A stretch of 64,000 bases of DNA, from positions 71,547-135,546 of the forward strand of contig BQJG01000002.1 of assembly GCA_021604585.1 (NCBI GenBank), given 5' to 3'. Position numbers and translations under genes: made by a program. This document shows, one piece after another, positions 17,342 through 26,951 of this stretch. A model generated the notes under the pieces. That model saw only the letters and a list, made by a program, of their open reading frames with translations. It was not told where the DNA came from and did not search any database. Every line of letters starts with the position of its first letter. Positions within the stretch are counted from its first letter, which is position 1. The DNA is from Hyphococcus sp. (GTDB taxonomy: Bacteria > Pseudomonadota > Alphaproteobacteria > Caulobacterales > Parvularculaceae).

Positions 17342-18958
17342 ATGATGGGATCAATGATGGACCGGCCGTTGCTGACGACCGAGATCCTCAAACACGCGGT
17401 GCGCAATTACAGGAAGACTGAAATTGTCACCCGCACCGTTGAGGGGCCTATTCATCGTTACACCATTGCGGATGCAGGTGTGCGCATTCGCAAACTCGCC
17501 AATGCGCTGACGGATCTTGGCGTAAAGCCCGGCGACCGCGTCGGCGTTATCGGCTGGAACAGCTACCGCCAGTTTGAACTCTATTACGCGGTGGGCGGCA
17601 TCGGCGCCGTATTGCATACAGTCAATCCGCGTCTGGGCCCGGAAAATGCGGCCTTCGTCATCAATCATGCGGAAGATTCTGTCCTGTTTTACGATACGAC
17701 ATTCGCGCCGCTCGTTGCGGCCTTGAAGCCGCATTTGAAAACCGTGAAGCATTACGGCGTGCTCTCCGACAGCGAGAATGCTGGCGAGGCTGGCGTCGGC
17801 GCGATTATTTATGAAGATTTTGTCGGCGCCGGCGCCGAGGCGTTCGACTGGCCTGACTTCGACGAAAACACTGCCGTCACCATGTGCTACACATCGGGCA
17901 CGACTGGCGACCCCAAGGGCGTGGTTTATTCCCACCGCGCGCTGGTGCTGCAATCTTTCGCTTGCTGCCTGCCGTCATCTCTCGGGCTTACGGAGGGCGA
18001 CGTGCTGCTGCCGGTTGTTCCCATGTTTCACGTGAATGCCTGGAACACGCCCTATTCGAGTCTGATGACCGGCGTGAAACAGGTGTTTCCGGGTCCGCGC
18101 CTCGACGGGGAGGGGCTTTATGAGTTGCTCGATAGTGAAAAAGTGACTTACTCCGCCGGCGTGCCTACCGTCTGGCTTGGACTGTTGCAGTATCTTGAAA
18201 AGACCGGGAAGACTTTGCCTTACCTGAAGCGCGGCATGTGCGGCGGTTCAGCGCTTCCCGAAGCGCTCATTCGCGGTTTTGAAAAATATGACGTTGAACT
18301 CATCCAGGGCTGGGGCATGACGGAAATGTCGCCGGTTGGCACGGTGAATGTCTTGCCGCCGGAAGTGCGTGCTTTGCCGCTGGACGAGCAGATTCCTTAC
18401 AAGCTGAAGGCCGGCCGTGCGCTGCCGTTTGTTGACATGCGCATCGTTGATGAATCCGGAAAGATACTGCCCAATGATGGCGAGGCCGATGGCAACTTAC
18501 AGGTGCGCGGTCCGTGGATTATCGATGAGTATTACAAGACAGATAAGCCGACGCTGACGAAAGATGGCTGGTTCGATACTGGCGATGTGGCGATCATCGA
18601 CGAAGACGGGTTCCTGCAGATCACCGATCGCTCTAAAGACGTCATTAAAACTGGCGGCGAATGGGTGTCGTCCATCGATATTGAAAACGCAGCATTAATG
18701 CATCCGGGCGTCGCACAGGCTGGCGTCATCGGTGTGCACCATCCAAGATGGCAGGAGCGGCCATTATTAATCGTCGTGAAAAAGGAAGGTCAGGATCCTA
18801 GCGCTGCGGAGATCCAGGAATTCCTGAAACCCAAGCTTGATAAGATCGCGTGGCCCGATGCAGTGGAGTTTGTTGATGAGATTCCGCTTGGCGCCACTGG
18901 CAAGGTGCTGAAGACTGAGCTGCGAAAAATGTTCAAGGATTATTCGCTGCCAGCGTAA
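17342..18958 (+). CDS. Medium/long-chain fatty acyl-CoA synthetase (AlkK-like)
   Basis: This is an ANL-superfamily enzyme that activates fatty acids with ATP and CoA. The 538-residue protein begins [20 protein letters not shown], a start typical of AlkK-type ligases. It carries the P-loop [18 protein letters not shown], the adenylate motif GWGMTEMSP, and [20 protein letters not shown]. The C-terminal lid has [16 protein letters not shown], and the catalytic lysine is in [11 protein letters not shown]. It is a single gene whose end is four bases from the convergent membrane-protein gene. The exact chain-length preference cannot be read. Confidence 0.93.
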   Translation: MMGSMMDRPLLTTEILKHAVRNYRKTEIVTRTVEGPIHRYTIADAGVRIRKLANALTDLGVKPGDRVGVIGWNSYRQFELYYAVGGIGAVLHTVNPRLGPENAAFVINHAEDSVLFYDTTFAPLVAALKPHLKTVKHYGVLSDSENAGEAGVGAIIYEDFVGAGAEAFDWPDFDENTAVTMCYTSGTTGDPKGVVYSHRALVLQSFACCLPSSLGLTEGDVLLPVVPMFHVNAWNTPYSSLMTGVKQVFPGPRLDGEGLYELLDSEKVTYSAGVPTVWLGLLQYLEKTGKTLPYLKRGMCGGSALPEALIRGFEKYDVELIQGWGMTEMSPVGTVNVLPPEVRALPLDEQIPYKLKAGRALPFVDMRIVDESGKILPNDGEADGNLQVRGPWIIDEYYKTDKPTLTKDGWFDTGDVAIIDEDGFLQITDRSKDVIKTGGEWVSSIDIENAALMHPGVAQAGVIGVHHPRWQERPLLIVVKKEGQDPSAAEIQEFLKPKLDKIAWPDAVEFVDEIPLGATGKVLKTELRKMFKDYSLPA

Positions 18959-18962
18959 ATCG

Positions 18963-19457
18963 CTACGATGCGCTGGCGTCGTTTCCATCCTCCTCATAAT
19001 ACGGAACAAAGGCGAGCACGGTCTGGAACGCAGCAGCAGCTCCAGCCCCGCCGGAGGTGCACAATAGCAGTACGCTGATGAAGCGCGGATCAAAGCCTTG
19101 CGCGAGCTTTGCAGTCAACAAGATCGCACCGAGCCCCAAAGCGGCCTTTGCGTAAAACCGCAACAGCTTTGAAAATGCGTCGCCCTTGCCGGTGAACTGG
19201 GCTGCAAAACGCGGACGTGCAAGCCAGATATAAGTCCAGCACCCGACACCGGCCGCGACGACGGCGACAATCAGGCTGGGGCCGCGAAACAAGCCGCTGA
19301 TAATATCGCGAGCATCCGCGAAGCTGATGGCGGCCACGGCGGCGCCCAGTATGCCGAAGACGGCGCTGACGAATAGAGTCATGATCGGCTTTGCGGTTTT
19401 TGCGTCGAGCAATACCCGTTGTCCGGCTTTTGGCGGCATGCCCCAGTTTCGTTGCAT
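18963..19457 (-). CDS. Four-helix membrane protein, unknown function
   Basis: The protein has 164 residues and four hydrophobic stretches at about 25-45, 58-79, 102-121 and 126-149, in two closely spaced pairs. The N-terminus is short and basic and the C-terminus acidic (YYEEDGNDASAS). I do not recognise a family. It is tail-to-tail with the acyl-CoA synthetase and lies 61 bases downstream of the uracil-DNA glycosylase gene on the same strand, so it may be the last gene of that transcript. No motif suggests transport or catalysis. Confidence 0.65.
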   Translation of the reverse strand: MQRNWGMPPKAGQRVLLDAKTAKPIMTLFVSAVFGILGAAVAAISFADARDIISGLFRGPSLIVAVVAAGVGCWTYIWLARPRFAAQFTGKGDAFSKLLRFYAKAALGLGAILLTAKLAQGFDPRFISVLLLCTSGGAGAAAAFQTVLAFVPYYEEDGNDASAS

Positions 19458-19518
19458 GTGGGCTCCAGGGGTGGCGTCAGGTCTCTGGCGTTTCCGTTTA
19501 GACGGCGCTGATCTGAAG

Positions 19519-20199
19519 TCAGCTTTGGTCGATCAAGTTGCGTATGTCTGCAAACACGGACTCAAACATTTCCGGCGTTAGTCTGCGCGTATTCGTATTG
19601 TAGCGCGAGCAGTGATAGCTGTCGAACAGGGTGACGCCCAGACCTTCGACCGAATGCGCGGCCCCATGGGAAAATGGCGCGACTTTGGGCTTTATGTTGA
19701 GCGCGGCGAGCGTCGAATCATGGGCAATCCGGCCGAGACACAGGACGGCGCGCAGCTTTTTTAACTCATGGATCTGTGCGGTTAGAAACGCGCGGCAGGT
19801 TTTGATTTCAGCGCCATTCGGCTTGTTTTGCGGTGGTGCGCATCGCACGGCGTTGGTGATCATCGTGTCGAGCAGCTTCACGCGGTCGTACTTATCGGCG
19901 GTGTAAGTTCCTGTAGAAAAACCGAATTTCGCCAGTGTCGCATAGAGAAGATCGCCCGCCGAATCGCCCATGAAGGGGCGCGCCGTACGGTTTGCGCCAT
20001 GCAGCCCCGGCGCGAGACCGACAATCAGCAATGAGGCTTTGCAGCCGCCGGCGGATGGCGCGGCGCCATTGAAATAGCCGGGATAGATTTTCCTGTTGCG
20101 ATCACGAAATTGTGCGAGGCGCGGACAGCGCCGGCAGTCGGCGGGCGGGTTCGCAGGAACCGGTTTGGCGGCGCCGGCCCGTTTCGCCGCCTTAGCCAT
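19519..20199 (-). CDS. Type 5 uracil-DNA glycosylase (UDGb)
   Basis: This enzyme removes uracil and possibly hypoxanthine or other deaminated bases from DNA. The 226-residue protein has the family 5 signature LIVGLAPGLHGANRTARPFM followed by GDSAGD, and the C-terminal DSYHCSRYNTNTRRLT. Cysteines in CRRCP near the start and in VRCAPPQNKPNGAEIKTC give the four ligands of the iron-sulfur cluster. ATG 20199 shares one base with the stop of the NYN gene upstream (TGATG), so the two are translationally coupled. A TTG one codon earlier is less likely. Confidence 0.93.
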   Translation of the reverse strand: MAKAAKRAGAAKPVPANPPADCRRCPRLAQFRDRNRKIYPGYFNGAAPSAGGCKASLLIVGLAPGLHGANRTARPFMGDSAGDLLYATLAKFGFSTGTYTADKYDRVKLLDTMITNAVRCAPPQNKPNGAEIKTCRAFLTAQIHELKKLRAVLCLGRIAHDSTLAALNIKPKVAPFSHGAAHSVEGLGVTLFDSYHCSRYNTNTRRLTPEMFESVFADIRNLIDQS

Positions 20200-20834
20200 C
20201 AATCGACGTCTTCGTAATCGTCTTCGTACTCATCCTCGAAATCGTCTTCATAATCATCCGCAGGCTTTGGCTTGCGCGCCGGACCGCCGCCCCGGCGGCC
20301 AACGATGTTTTCGAGGTCTGCCAAATCGATGAAGCTGTCGGCCTGCCGGCGCAACTCGTCGGACGCCATTGGCGGGGAGGATTTGACGGTGGAGACCACG
20401 CTGACCCGAACGCCTTTGGCTTGAATGGCTTCGATCACCCGGCGGAAATCGCCATTGCCCGAGAACAGCACCAGATGGTCGAGGCGGTCGGCCATAAGCA
20501 TCATATCGACCACCAGCTCTACATCGGTCGACCCCTTAAAGCGCTTCTTGCCGAGCGCGTCGGTAAATTCGCGCGTGATCTTGGTGACCATGGTGTAGCC
20601 ATTATAATCGAGCCAATCGACCAGCGGCCGGAGCGGCGAGTAATCTTGATCGCGATCTTCCTGGATCGCGGTGTAATAGGACGCGCGAATAAGCTGACAA
20701 GAATCCTGTGCTTTCGTGAGCAAGCTTTTGTAATCTATGTCGAAACCAAGGTTTCTTGCGGCTTTGTAGAGATTTGCGCCGTCAATAAAAAATGCTGTTT
20801 TTTCCTGCTCGCGCAGGCCCATAAACTTGGTCAT
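20199..20834 (-). CDS. NYN-domain (LabA/DUF88-like) protein with acidic tail
   Basis: NYN domains have a PIN-like nuclease fold. The 211-residue protein has FFIDGANLYKAARNLGFDID, the central TDVELVVDMML and VLFSGNGDFRRVIEAI, which supply the conserved acidic residues (D in IDGAN, D in STDVE, D in GNGDF). The C-terminus ends in a long run of Asp/Glu/Tyr (DDYEDDFEDEYEDDYEDVD) that could bind a basic partner or RNA-binding protein. Upstream codons are open to 20900, but ATG 20834 is preferred because GAGG lies eight bases before it. It forms a two-gene unit with the uracil-DNA glycosylase and diverges from folK. Confidence 0.88.
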   Translation of the reverse strand: MTKFMGLREQEKTAFFIDGANLYKAARNLGFDIDYKSLLTKAQDSCQLIRASYYTAIQEDRDQDYSPLRPLVDWLDYNGYTMVTKITREFTDALGKKRFKGSTDVELVVDMMLMADRLDHLVLFSGNGDFRRVIEAIQAKGVRVSVVSTVKSSPPMASDELRRQADSFIDLADLENIVGRRGGGPARKPKPADDYEDDFEDEYEDDYEDVD

Positions 20835-20903
20835 ATTCGCCTCGGACAATAATGTGACTTGGTAAGAACGCCGCTTTTTGCGGGATATCCATTTGAGCAA
20901 TAA

Positions 20904-21392
20904 ATGATTTTAGTCGCCGCTGGGTCTAATCTGCCGTTTTGCGGTGTTGATTCGCAACATATTGTTTTGAAGGCGTTTCGTGCAGTTGGCCGAATGTCGC
21001 GGGTGAAGCGGCTATCCGCGCTTTACGAAAGCCCCGCCTGGCCGGACCCGTCCGATCCGGCCTTCGTCAATGCCGCTGCTGAAATCGAAACATCACTGTC
21101 GCCGGACGCCCTGATGGCGGCGTTGCACGCTATTGAGGCGGCTTTCGGACGGCGGCGGTCGGCGCGCAATGCGCCGCGCACCCTCGATCTCGATCTGATC
21201 GCCTATCATGATGAAGTTCGGGGCGGTGAAAACGCCGAATTGATCCTGCCGCATCCTAGGCTTTCGGGCCGGGCCTTTGTGCTGGCGCCGCTGGCCGAGA
21301 TCGCTCCGGCATGGCGCCATCCTGTCACCGGGGAAAGCGTGGGTGAACTTGTGACGAAGGCGGATATGGCGATGGTGCGGAAAATCTCATGA
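20904..21392 (+). CDS. folK: Hydroxymethyldihydropteridine pyrophosphokinase
   Basis: FolK transfers pyrophosphate from ATP to 6-hydroxymethyl-dihydropterin in folate synthesis. The 162-residue protein has AAGSNLPF at the start, SALYESPAW, PAFVNAAAEIET, FGRRRSARNAPRTLDLDLI with the two metal-binding aspartates, and LPHPRLSGRAFVLAPLAEIA. No folP or folB adjoins; it stands alone between a NYN gene and rpoZ. The start at 20904 has only a weak ribosome-binding site. Confidence 0.95.
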   Translation: MILVAAGSNLPFCGVDSQHIVLKAFRAVGRMSRVKRLSALYESPAWPDPSDPAFVNAAAEIETSLSPDALMAALHAIEAAFGRRRSARNAPRTLDLDLIAYHDEVRGGENAELILPHPRLSGRAFVLAPLAEIAPAWRHPVTGESVGELVTKADMAMVRKIS

Positions 21393-21510
21393 AATTAGCG
21401 GTTTTTTTGCGCTGCAGCGCTTGTCTCTAAGCTTTTGGGGGGATAAGGCAGGGGGCTCGCTCCGGCCTGATCCCCGGCGCGTCCCAATACTTTGCGATCT
21501 GGAGAATTGA

Positions 21511-21876
21511 ATGGCCCGCGTCACCGTTGAAGACTGCGTCGATAAAGTCACGAACCGCTTTGATTTGGTGCTGCTCGCCGCTCATCGCGCCCGGGTGCTG
21601 GCGTCTGGCGCGCCGCTGCTGGTCGACCGCGATAATGACAAGAACCCGGTCGTCGCCTTGCGCGAAATCGCCGACAGCACGCTCGTGCCTGATGAAATCG
21701 AAGAAGATCTGGTGGTCTCGCTGCAAAAGCAGGTCGAACTGGACGAGAGCGACGATTCCGAAGGCGCGCCCGAAAAGGCCGATGCGCCGGAATTCGATAC
21801 GCTAAGCGAAGACGAATATCTGAAAGCCATTCAGGCTGCGGGCATGACCACGCCGCAGACCCTGCCAAAAGGCTAA
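21511..21876 (+). CDS. rpoZ: RNA polymerase omega subunit
   Basis: Omega assists beta-prime folding and RNA polymerase assembly and, in proteobacteria, forms part of a ppGpp site. The 121-residue protein starts [20 protein letters not shown], with AAHRARVL, the [15 protein letters not shown] block and an acidic C-terminal extension longer than that of E. coli. The next gene is rsh, the ppGpp synthetase/hydrolase. This is the usual proteobacterial pairing and probably one transcript. Confidence 0.97.
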   Translation: MARVTVEDCVDKVTNRFDLVLLAAHRARVLASGAPLLVDRDNDKNPVVALREIADSTLVPDEIEEDLVVSLQKQVELDESDDSEGAPEKADAPEFDTLSEDEYLKAIQAAGMTTPQTLPKG

Positions 21877-21960
21877 TCGTTTCCGGCCGGCGGTTCCGGA
21901 CTGCCCATTTGAAAAGCAGCGCCCCTGCCGGCCTTCAAGTTTTCTGATGGCCGAAGGGAT

Positions 21961-24219
21961 ATGGCGGACAAACTGGCGCCCGACGACAATCAAACAATAC
22001 CCACCGACGCGGCGACGCCGCGCCAGCCGATCGGATTTATCCGGCAGGTGGAGCTGGTCGATCGCGTCAAGGCCTATGATCCGGATGCGGACGAAGTCCT
22101 GCTCAACAAAGCCTATGTCTATGCGATGAAGGCGCATGGCGGCCAGATGCGCGCCTCGGGCGATCCATATTTTTCTCATCCATTGGCGGTGGCGGGCATT
22201 CTGACCGGACTGCGCGCCGACCCGGCGACGGTGGCGACAGCGCTTTTGCACGATGTGGTCGAAGATACCGACGCCACGATTGGCGATATCGAAAAACTGT
22301 TCGGCATGGAGGTTGCGCGGCTGGTGGACGGCGTCACCAAGTTGTCGCTGATCGAGCACAAAAGCGAGGCGAGCAAGCAGGCGGAAAATTTCCGCAAACT
22401 TGTGGTCGCTATGGCGGATGATGTGCGCGTTTTGCTCGTCAAGCTGGCCGACCGTTTGCACAATATGCGGACCCTGCATCACATTCCGAAAGCGGAAAAG
22501 CGCCAGCGCATCGCGCGCGAAACGATGGACATCTATGCGCCGCTGGCGGGCCGCATCGGCGTGCAGCGCTTCCGCGAAGAACTGGAAGACATTTCCTTTC
22601 GTGAATTGAGTCCTGACGCTTTCGCAACGATCTCAAGCCGCCTCGAAGATTTGCAGAAGCATTCGCTTGGCGGCGTCCTGGAGCTGGCGAATGTATTGCG
22701 CGAGAAACTCGCCGCCGCCGGGATCAAGGCGCAGGTGACCAGCCGGGAAAAGCGCGCCTATTCGATCTGGCGCAAGATGACGCAAAAGAATGTTTCGTTT
22801 GACGAGCTTGCAGACATTTACGCCTTTCGCGTTCTGGTCGACCGGACGGAGGATTGCTATGCGGCGCTGGGCGTCATTCATTCCAGCTGGCGAATGATCC
22901 CGACGGAATTCGATGATTACATTTCCGCGCCGAAGCCGAACAATTATCGTTCTATCCATACTGCGGTGATTGGCCCGCCATCGGCTGATGGCCGCCGCCA
23001 GCGGATTGAGATTCAAATCCGCACTTACGAGATGCACGAAACCGCAGAGCGGGGCGTCGCGGCGCACTGGCAGTATAAAGACGCGTCCTCAGACGGAACC
23101 AGCATCGAAATCGTCACGCGCGGACAATACGACCCCTATGAAACGCCGCGCCGCCTGGTTGAAATGTTTCAGCATGGCGACGATCCGGATGAAGCGCTGC
23201 AATATGCAAAACTCGAATTGTTTCAGGATCAGGTGTTCTGTTTCACGCCCAAGGGCCGCGTGATTGCGCTTCTAAAAGGCGCAACGCCTCTCGATTTCGC
23301 CTATGGCGTTCACACCGACGTAGGCGATCAGTGCATTGGCGCCAAGGTCAATGGCGTGCAGCGGCCGCTCCGCACAGCACTCAATAATGGCGATGTTGTC
23401 GAAGTTTTGCGATCCGAACATGCGCCAGTGCCGGCCGAGTGGGAAAGCGTCGCGGTGATGGGCCGCACGCGCAGCGCCATACGCCGCCGCATCAAGAAGA
23501 TGCAGTATGACGATCACCTAGCGCTGGGCCGTTCGATTGCAGAAAGCGTTTTCACCGGTGCGCATCTGGAGTTTTCGCTGAAAGGCGTCCGCGAAGGGTT
23601 GAAACGCCTCGGCAAGAAAACCGTTGAAGAAGTGCTGGTCGCCATCGGCAAGGGAGATTTGCCGGTCAACGAACTGGTCGAGGCGGTTTACCCCGGCGCC
23701 TCGGTTGAGAGCGACAGCGAAATTCGGTCGGCTTCATTGCGCGCTTTCCGCCCGCGCATGGCGATTGCGGGTCTGACGCCCGGCGTCACGGTAAAGATGG
23801 CGCGCTGTTGCACCCCGCTGCCGGGCGAGCGCATTGTCGGCATCCGAAGTGATGACGGTTCTGTAAAAGTGCATACGATTTACTGCGAGACGCTTGAAGC
23901 CGAAGACCCGCCGCAAGATCGCTGGCTCGACGTGAAATGGCGCGATCAGGAAGAGGGCGCCACTGCGTTTGCGCGGATCACGACGACCGTGTTGAACGGC
24001 GTTGGCGTTCTTTCCGAAATCGCCGGCATTATCGCGCGCTACGGCGTCTCCATCGCCAATATCGGGCTGAAAAACCGCTCGCGCGAATTTATCGATTTTA
24101 TTCTCGATGTAGAGGTCAAGGACGCGCGCCAGCTCGCACAAATGCTGGCGGGCCTGCGCGCTTCGCCGCATGTCATTGATGCAGAACGAACAGGAGCAAG
24201 AGACAATGACAAACTTTAA
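21961..24219 (+). CDS. rsh: Bifunctional (p)ppGpp synthetase/hydrolase
   Basis: Rsh makes and degrades the stringent-response alarmones. The 752-residue protein has the full long-RSH layout. The HD hydrolase domain has LLHDVVEDT (His about 97). The synthetase domain has SREKRAYSIWRKM, AFRVLVD and YISAPKPNNYRSIHT. A TGS domain (VFCFTPKGRVIALLKGATPL) follows, then a conserved-cysteine region with ARCCTPLPGERIVG and a C-terminal ACT domain. Both catalytic motifs look intact, so it is probably the only RSH of the cell, as in most alphaproteobacteria. AAGGGAT precedes ATG 21961. The end overlaps pyrE by 14 bases. Confidence 0.96.
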   Translation: MADKLAPDDNQTIPTDAATPRQPIGFIRQVELVDRVKAYDPDADEVLLNKAYVYAMKAHGGQMRASGDPYFSHPLAVAGILTGLRADPATVATALLHDVVEDTDATIGDIEKLFGMEVARLVDGVTKLSLIEHKSEASKQAENFRKLVVAMADDVRVLLVKLADRLHNMRTLHHIPKAEKRQRIARETMDIYAPLAGRIGVQRFREELEDISFRELSPDAFATISSRLEDLQKHSLGGVLELANVLREKLAAAGIKAQVTSREKRAYSIWRKMTQKNVSFDELADIYAFRVLVDRTEDCYAALGVIHSSWRMIPTEFDDYISAPKPNNYRSIHTAVIGPPSADGRRQRIEIQIRTYEMHETAERGVAAHWQYKDASSDGTSIEIVTRGQYDPYETPRRLVEMFQHGDDPDEALQYAKLELFQDQVFCFTPKGRVIALLKGATPLDFAYGVHTDVGDQCIGAKVNGVQRPLRTALNNGDVVEVLRSEHAPVPAEWESVAVMGRTRSAIRRRIKKMQYDDHLALGRSIAESVFTGAHLEFSLKGVREGLKRLGKKTVEEVLVAIGKGDLPVNELVEAVYPGASVESDSEIRSASLRAFRPRMAIAGLTPGVTVKMARCCTPLPGERIVGIRSDDGSVKVHTIYCETLEAEDPPQDRWLDVKWRDQEEGATAFARITTTVLNGVGVLSEIAGIIARYGVSIANIGLKNRSREFIDFILDVEVKDARQLAQMLAGLRASPHVIDAERTGARDNDKL

Positions 24220-24790
24220 CGCGCTGCAGGAATTTGAAGAAGCCGGCGCGCTGATGAAAGGTCATTTCATTCTCTCGTCAGGGCTGCATAGCGACACTTA
24301 TCTCAACAAGTCGATTGTCTCGATGTATCCGGACCGCGCCGAGCGTTTATGCCGCGCCCTTGCGGAAAAGATCGCGGCGAAGGTCAGCGGTTTTGATTAT
24401 GTGATTTCTCCGGCCATGGGCGCGATCATCTATGGCTATGAAACGGCGCGGCATCTCAAAGTCCCCTTTATGTTTCTTGAGCGCGTCGATGGCGTGTTTC
24501 AGTTGCGCCGCGGCTTTTCAATTGAAAAAGGCGCGCGCGTCGTGGTTGTTGAGGATATTGTCTCAACCGGATTGTCAGCGCGCGAAGCGATTATCGCCGT
24601 GAAGAAAGCGGGCGGCGAAGTTCTGGCGCTCGGATGTCTGGTGGATCGCTCGGCGGGCGCAGTGGATGTCGGCGCGCCGATCATTCCGCTAGCCGAGCTC
24701 AAGGTCGAGGCGTGGGAGCCGGATAATCTTCCGGCCCATCTTAGAGGGACGCCAGCGGTCAAACCCGGCAGCCGCGGGATCAGCCAGTGA
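24206..24790 (+). CDS. pyrE: Orotate phosphoribosyltransferase
   Basis: PyrE joins orotate to PRPP in de novo pyrimidine synthesis. The 194-residue protein has HFILSSGLHSDTYLNKSIV near the start and the PRPP motif VVVVEDIVSTGLSAREAI. The frame is open from 24170, but ATG 24206 has AGGAG about 11 bases before it and gives the usual N-terminus. That start lies inside the last codons of rsh (14-base overlap), so translation is coupled to rsh. A block of inverted repeats follows the stop. Confidence 0.95.
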   Translation: MTNFNALQEFEEAGALMKGHFILSSGLHSDTYLNKSIVSMYPDRAERLCRALAEKIAAKVSGFDYVISPAMGAIIYGYETARHLKVPFMFLERVDGVFQLRRGFSIEKGARVVVVEDIVSTGLSAREAIIAVKKAGGEVLALGCLVDRSAGAVDVGAPIIPLAELKVEAWEPDNLPAHLRGTPAVKPGSRGISQ

Positions 24791-24812
24791 TGTGCTGTTT
24801 TAGCCCGCCATA

Positions 24813-24949
24813 CCCTCTCCCGCTGGCGGGAGAGGGTGGTGAGCGAAGCCGCAAGGCGGCGCGAACCGGGTGAGGGTGGAATTTGAATCGATTGAAAGTT
24901 TTTGTTTGGATACCCTCACCCCCGGCCCCTCTCCCTATAGGGAGAGGGG
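24813..24949. repeat. Composite palindromic intergenic repeat (REP/BIME-like), copy 1
   Basis: The element fills the pyrE-pdxJ gap. It has a perfect 24-base palindrome (24813-24836), a small hairpin GCCGC/GCGGC (24848-24860), a 10-bp stem GGGTGAGGGT/ACCCTCACCC (24868-24877 with 24912-24921), and a second perfect 24-base palindrome (24926-24949). Such elements occur in intergenic regions of many alphaproteobacteria, and in RNA they fold into several hairpins. A related palindrome ends the rnc transcript at 28496. Confidence 0.85.
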
Positions 24950-24979
24950 TGACACCTCCTAACGAAACAGAAGCCTGCG

Positions 24980-25741
24980 ATGTCTGACAAAAAACCACTC
25001 CGCCTCGGCGTAAATATCGACCACGTTGCAACGATCCGGAACGCGCGCGGCGGACCGCACCCGGACCCTGTGCGCGCCGCGCAACTGGCGGCCGCGTCCG
25101 GCGCTGACGGCATCACCGCGCATTTGCGCGAAGATCGCCGCCATATTCGCGATGACGACATGCGCCGCCTGAAAGATGAAGTCGGCCTGCCGCTCAATTT
25201 TGAAATGGCCTCGACCGCTGAGATGCTGCAACTCTGCACGCAGGTTCAGCCCCATGCCTGTTGCATCGTGCCGGAAAACCGCAATGAGCGCACTACCGAA
25301 GGCGGGCTTGACGTGGCGGGCCAGCATAATTTCATAGCGCCTTTCGTCCGTGAGCTGAGCGATGCCGGCATTCGCGTTTCGCTGTTTGTCGATCCCGAGC
25401 GCGACCAGATCGAAGCGGCGAAATCGACGGGCGCGCCGGTGATCGAAATCCATACCGGCGCCTATTATGAGGCGACGCTGGCGACCGACCCGCCGCGTTA
25501 TAAAGCGGAGCTCGAAAAAATCCGCGCCGCCGCTGAACTGGCGGACTCCATCGGTCTTGAAGTCCATGCCGGTCACGGCCTGACCTTCCTCAACGTGCAG
25601 CCGGTCGCGGCGATCCCGCAGATTGTCGAACTCAATATCGGCCATTTCCTGGTGGGCGAGGCGGTGTTCATGGGGCTGGCGGAAAGCATCAAGGAAATGA
25701 AACGGCTGATGAGCGACGCGCGCACCGGCGGGTTGTATTGA
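24980..25741 (+). CDS. pdxJ: Pyridoxine 5'-phosphate synthase
   Basis: PdxJ condenses 1-deoxyxylulose 5-phosphate with 3-amino-2-oxopropyl phosphate to form pyridoxine 5'-phosphate. The 253-residue protein starts with LGVNIDHVATIRNARGG, then shows DPVRAAQLAAASGADGITAH, LREDRRHI, FEMAS, CIVPENRNERTTEGGLD, EIHTGAYYE and LEVHAGHGLTF, all conserved. The stop shares one base with the ATG of the GST-like gene, so at least these two are co-translated. pdxJ next to acpS and lepB is a common proteobacterial order. Confidence 0.97.
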   Translation: MSDKKPLRLGVNIDHVATIRNARGGPHPDPVRAAQLAAASGADGITAHLREDRRHIRDDDMRRLKDEVGLPLNFEMASTAEMLQLCTQVQPHACCIVPENRNERTTEGGLDVAGQHNFIAPFVRELSDAGIRVSLFVDPERDQIEAAKSTGAPVIEIHTGAYYEATLATDPPRYKAELEKIRAAAELADSIGLEVHAGHGLTFLNVQPVAAIPQIVELNIGHFLVGEAVFMGLAESIKEMKRLMSDARTGGLY

Positions 25742-26484
25742 TGATTCAGATCATCGGCTCGCCAATCTCGCCCTATGTCAAAAAGGTGCTGGCGGTGCTC
25801 GTGCTGAAAGGCATCGAGTTCGAAGTCGATCCAATTACGCCGTTCTATGGCAATCAGCGCTTCACACAGATCTCGCCGCTGCGCCGGATTCCGGTGTTCA
25901 TCGACGGCGATCTGGTGCTCAATGATTCATCTGTGATTGCGCACTATATTGACGAGACCTGGTCTACGCCGGCGGCCCTTCCCAAAACGACAGCGGCGCG
26001 CGCCAAGACAAGATGGCTTGAAGAATATTCCGACAGCCGCATCGGTGAAGTCTTCATCTGGAAAGGGTTCGCCGCGAAAGTCGTCGCGCCGCGCGTATTC
26101 AAGGAATCGTTTGACGATGACGCGTTTCAGCAAAACCTGCAGACCGGCGTTGTTGAAGTGATGACCTACCTCGAAAGCATAGCGCCGGAAGATGGGTTTT
26201 TCTGCGGCACGTTCAGTATCGCCGACATTTCCGTCGCCGCCATGTTCTGTTGCATGCGTTATGCGGAGTGGATGCCAGACGCGTCGCGCTGGCCGAAGAT
26301 TTGCGCATGGCTTACGCGCGTCGAGGCGGAGCCGGTCATGGCGACAGTGAACAAGTGGTCCGACGCGCTCATCACCGCGCCAATCCTGGAGCGCCGAAAG
26401 ATCGCCGCTGAAATCGGGCTGAACCTGACGCAGGAAACGCTCGGCCTGAAAGAGCCGCGCCGCGCGGCGATGTCGCAACTTTGA
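25741..26484 (+). CDS. Glutathione S-transferase family protein
   Basis: The 247-residue protein has an N-terminal thioredoxin-like domain ([20 protein letters not shown], then [22 protein letters not shown], with the conserved cis-Pro and [10 protein letters not shown]). An all-helical C-terminal domain follows, with [12 protein letters not shown] as its capping motif. Ser at the SPISPY turn could be the thiol-stabilising residue. The substrate is unknown. ATG 25741 overlaps the pdxJ stop (TGATG). Its position between pdxJ and acpS is an insertion into an otherwise standard gene order. Confidence 0.88.
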   Translation: MIQIIGSPISPYVKKVLAVLVLKGIEFEVDPITPFYGNQRFTQISPLRRIPVFIDGDLVLNDSSVIAHYIDETWSTPAALPKTTAARAKTRWLEEYSDSRIGEVFIWKGFAAKVVAPRVFKESFDDDAFQQNLQTGVVEVMTYLESIAPEDGFFCGTFSIADISVAAMFCCMRYAEWMPDASRWPKICAWLTRVEAEPVMATVNKWSDALITAPILERRKIAAEIGLNLTQETLGLKEPRRAAMSQL

Positions 26485-26494
26485 AGGGGCTCTC

Positions 26495-26893
26495 ATGATC
26501 ATCGGCATTGGCAACGACTTGATCGACATTCGCCGCGTAGAAAAGACGCTGGCCCGTCATGGCGAGCGTTTCACCAATCGCATCTTCACTGAAATCGAAC
26601 AGGCGAAATCCGACAAGCGGCGCAACCGGGCGGCGTCCTACGCCAAGCGATTCGCCGCCAAGGAGGCCTGTTCCAAGGCCTTGGGCACCGGATTGTCCCG
26701 GGGCGTGTTCTGGCGCGATATGGGCGTCGTGAACCTGCCGGGCGGTAAGCCGACCATGGCGCTGACCGGTGGGGCGGCTAAAAGACTGGCCGAAATCACG
26801 CCGGAGGGGCATGTGGCTTCGATTCACCTTACCATCACCGACGATTTTCCCCTGGCCCAAGCCATTGTCATTATCGATGCGCAGGCTAAATAA
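26495..26893 (+). CDS. acpS: Holo-[acyl-carrier-protein] synthase
   Basis: AcpS attaches 4'-phosphopantetheine from CoA to acyl carrier protein. The 132-residue protein has [20 protein letters not shown] with the metal-binding aspartate, RIFTEIEQ, and [20 protein letters not shown] containing the key Glu-Ala/Lys helix. The C-terminal strand is [18 protein letters not shown] precedes the ATG. It lies directly before lepB. Confidence 0.96.
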   Translation: MIIGIGNDLIDIRRVEKTLARHGERFTNRIFTEIEQAKSDKRRNRAASYAKRFAAKEACSKALGTGLSRGVFWRDMGVVNLPGGKPTMALTGGAAKRLAEITPEGHVASIHLTITDDFPLAQAIVIIDAQAK

Positions 26894-26951
26894 GGTCTTT
26901 CGCGTTTTCCAGGACGCATTCTCAGGGGCGGGCAACCAAAAGGGTAGCGTC

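Noticed and set aside
21409..21420. Palindrome GCGCTGCAGCGC after folK
   Set aside because: The T-run lies before rather than after it on the plus strand, so it is not a terminator for folK. It is short and could be chance in GC-rich DNA.
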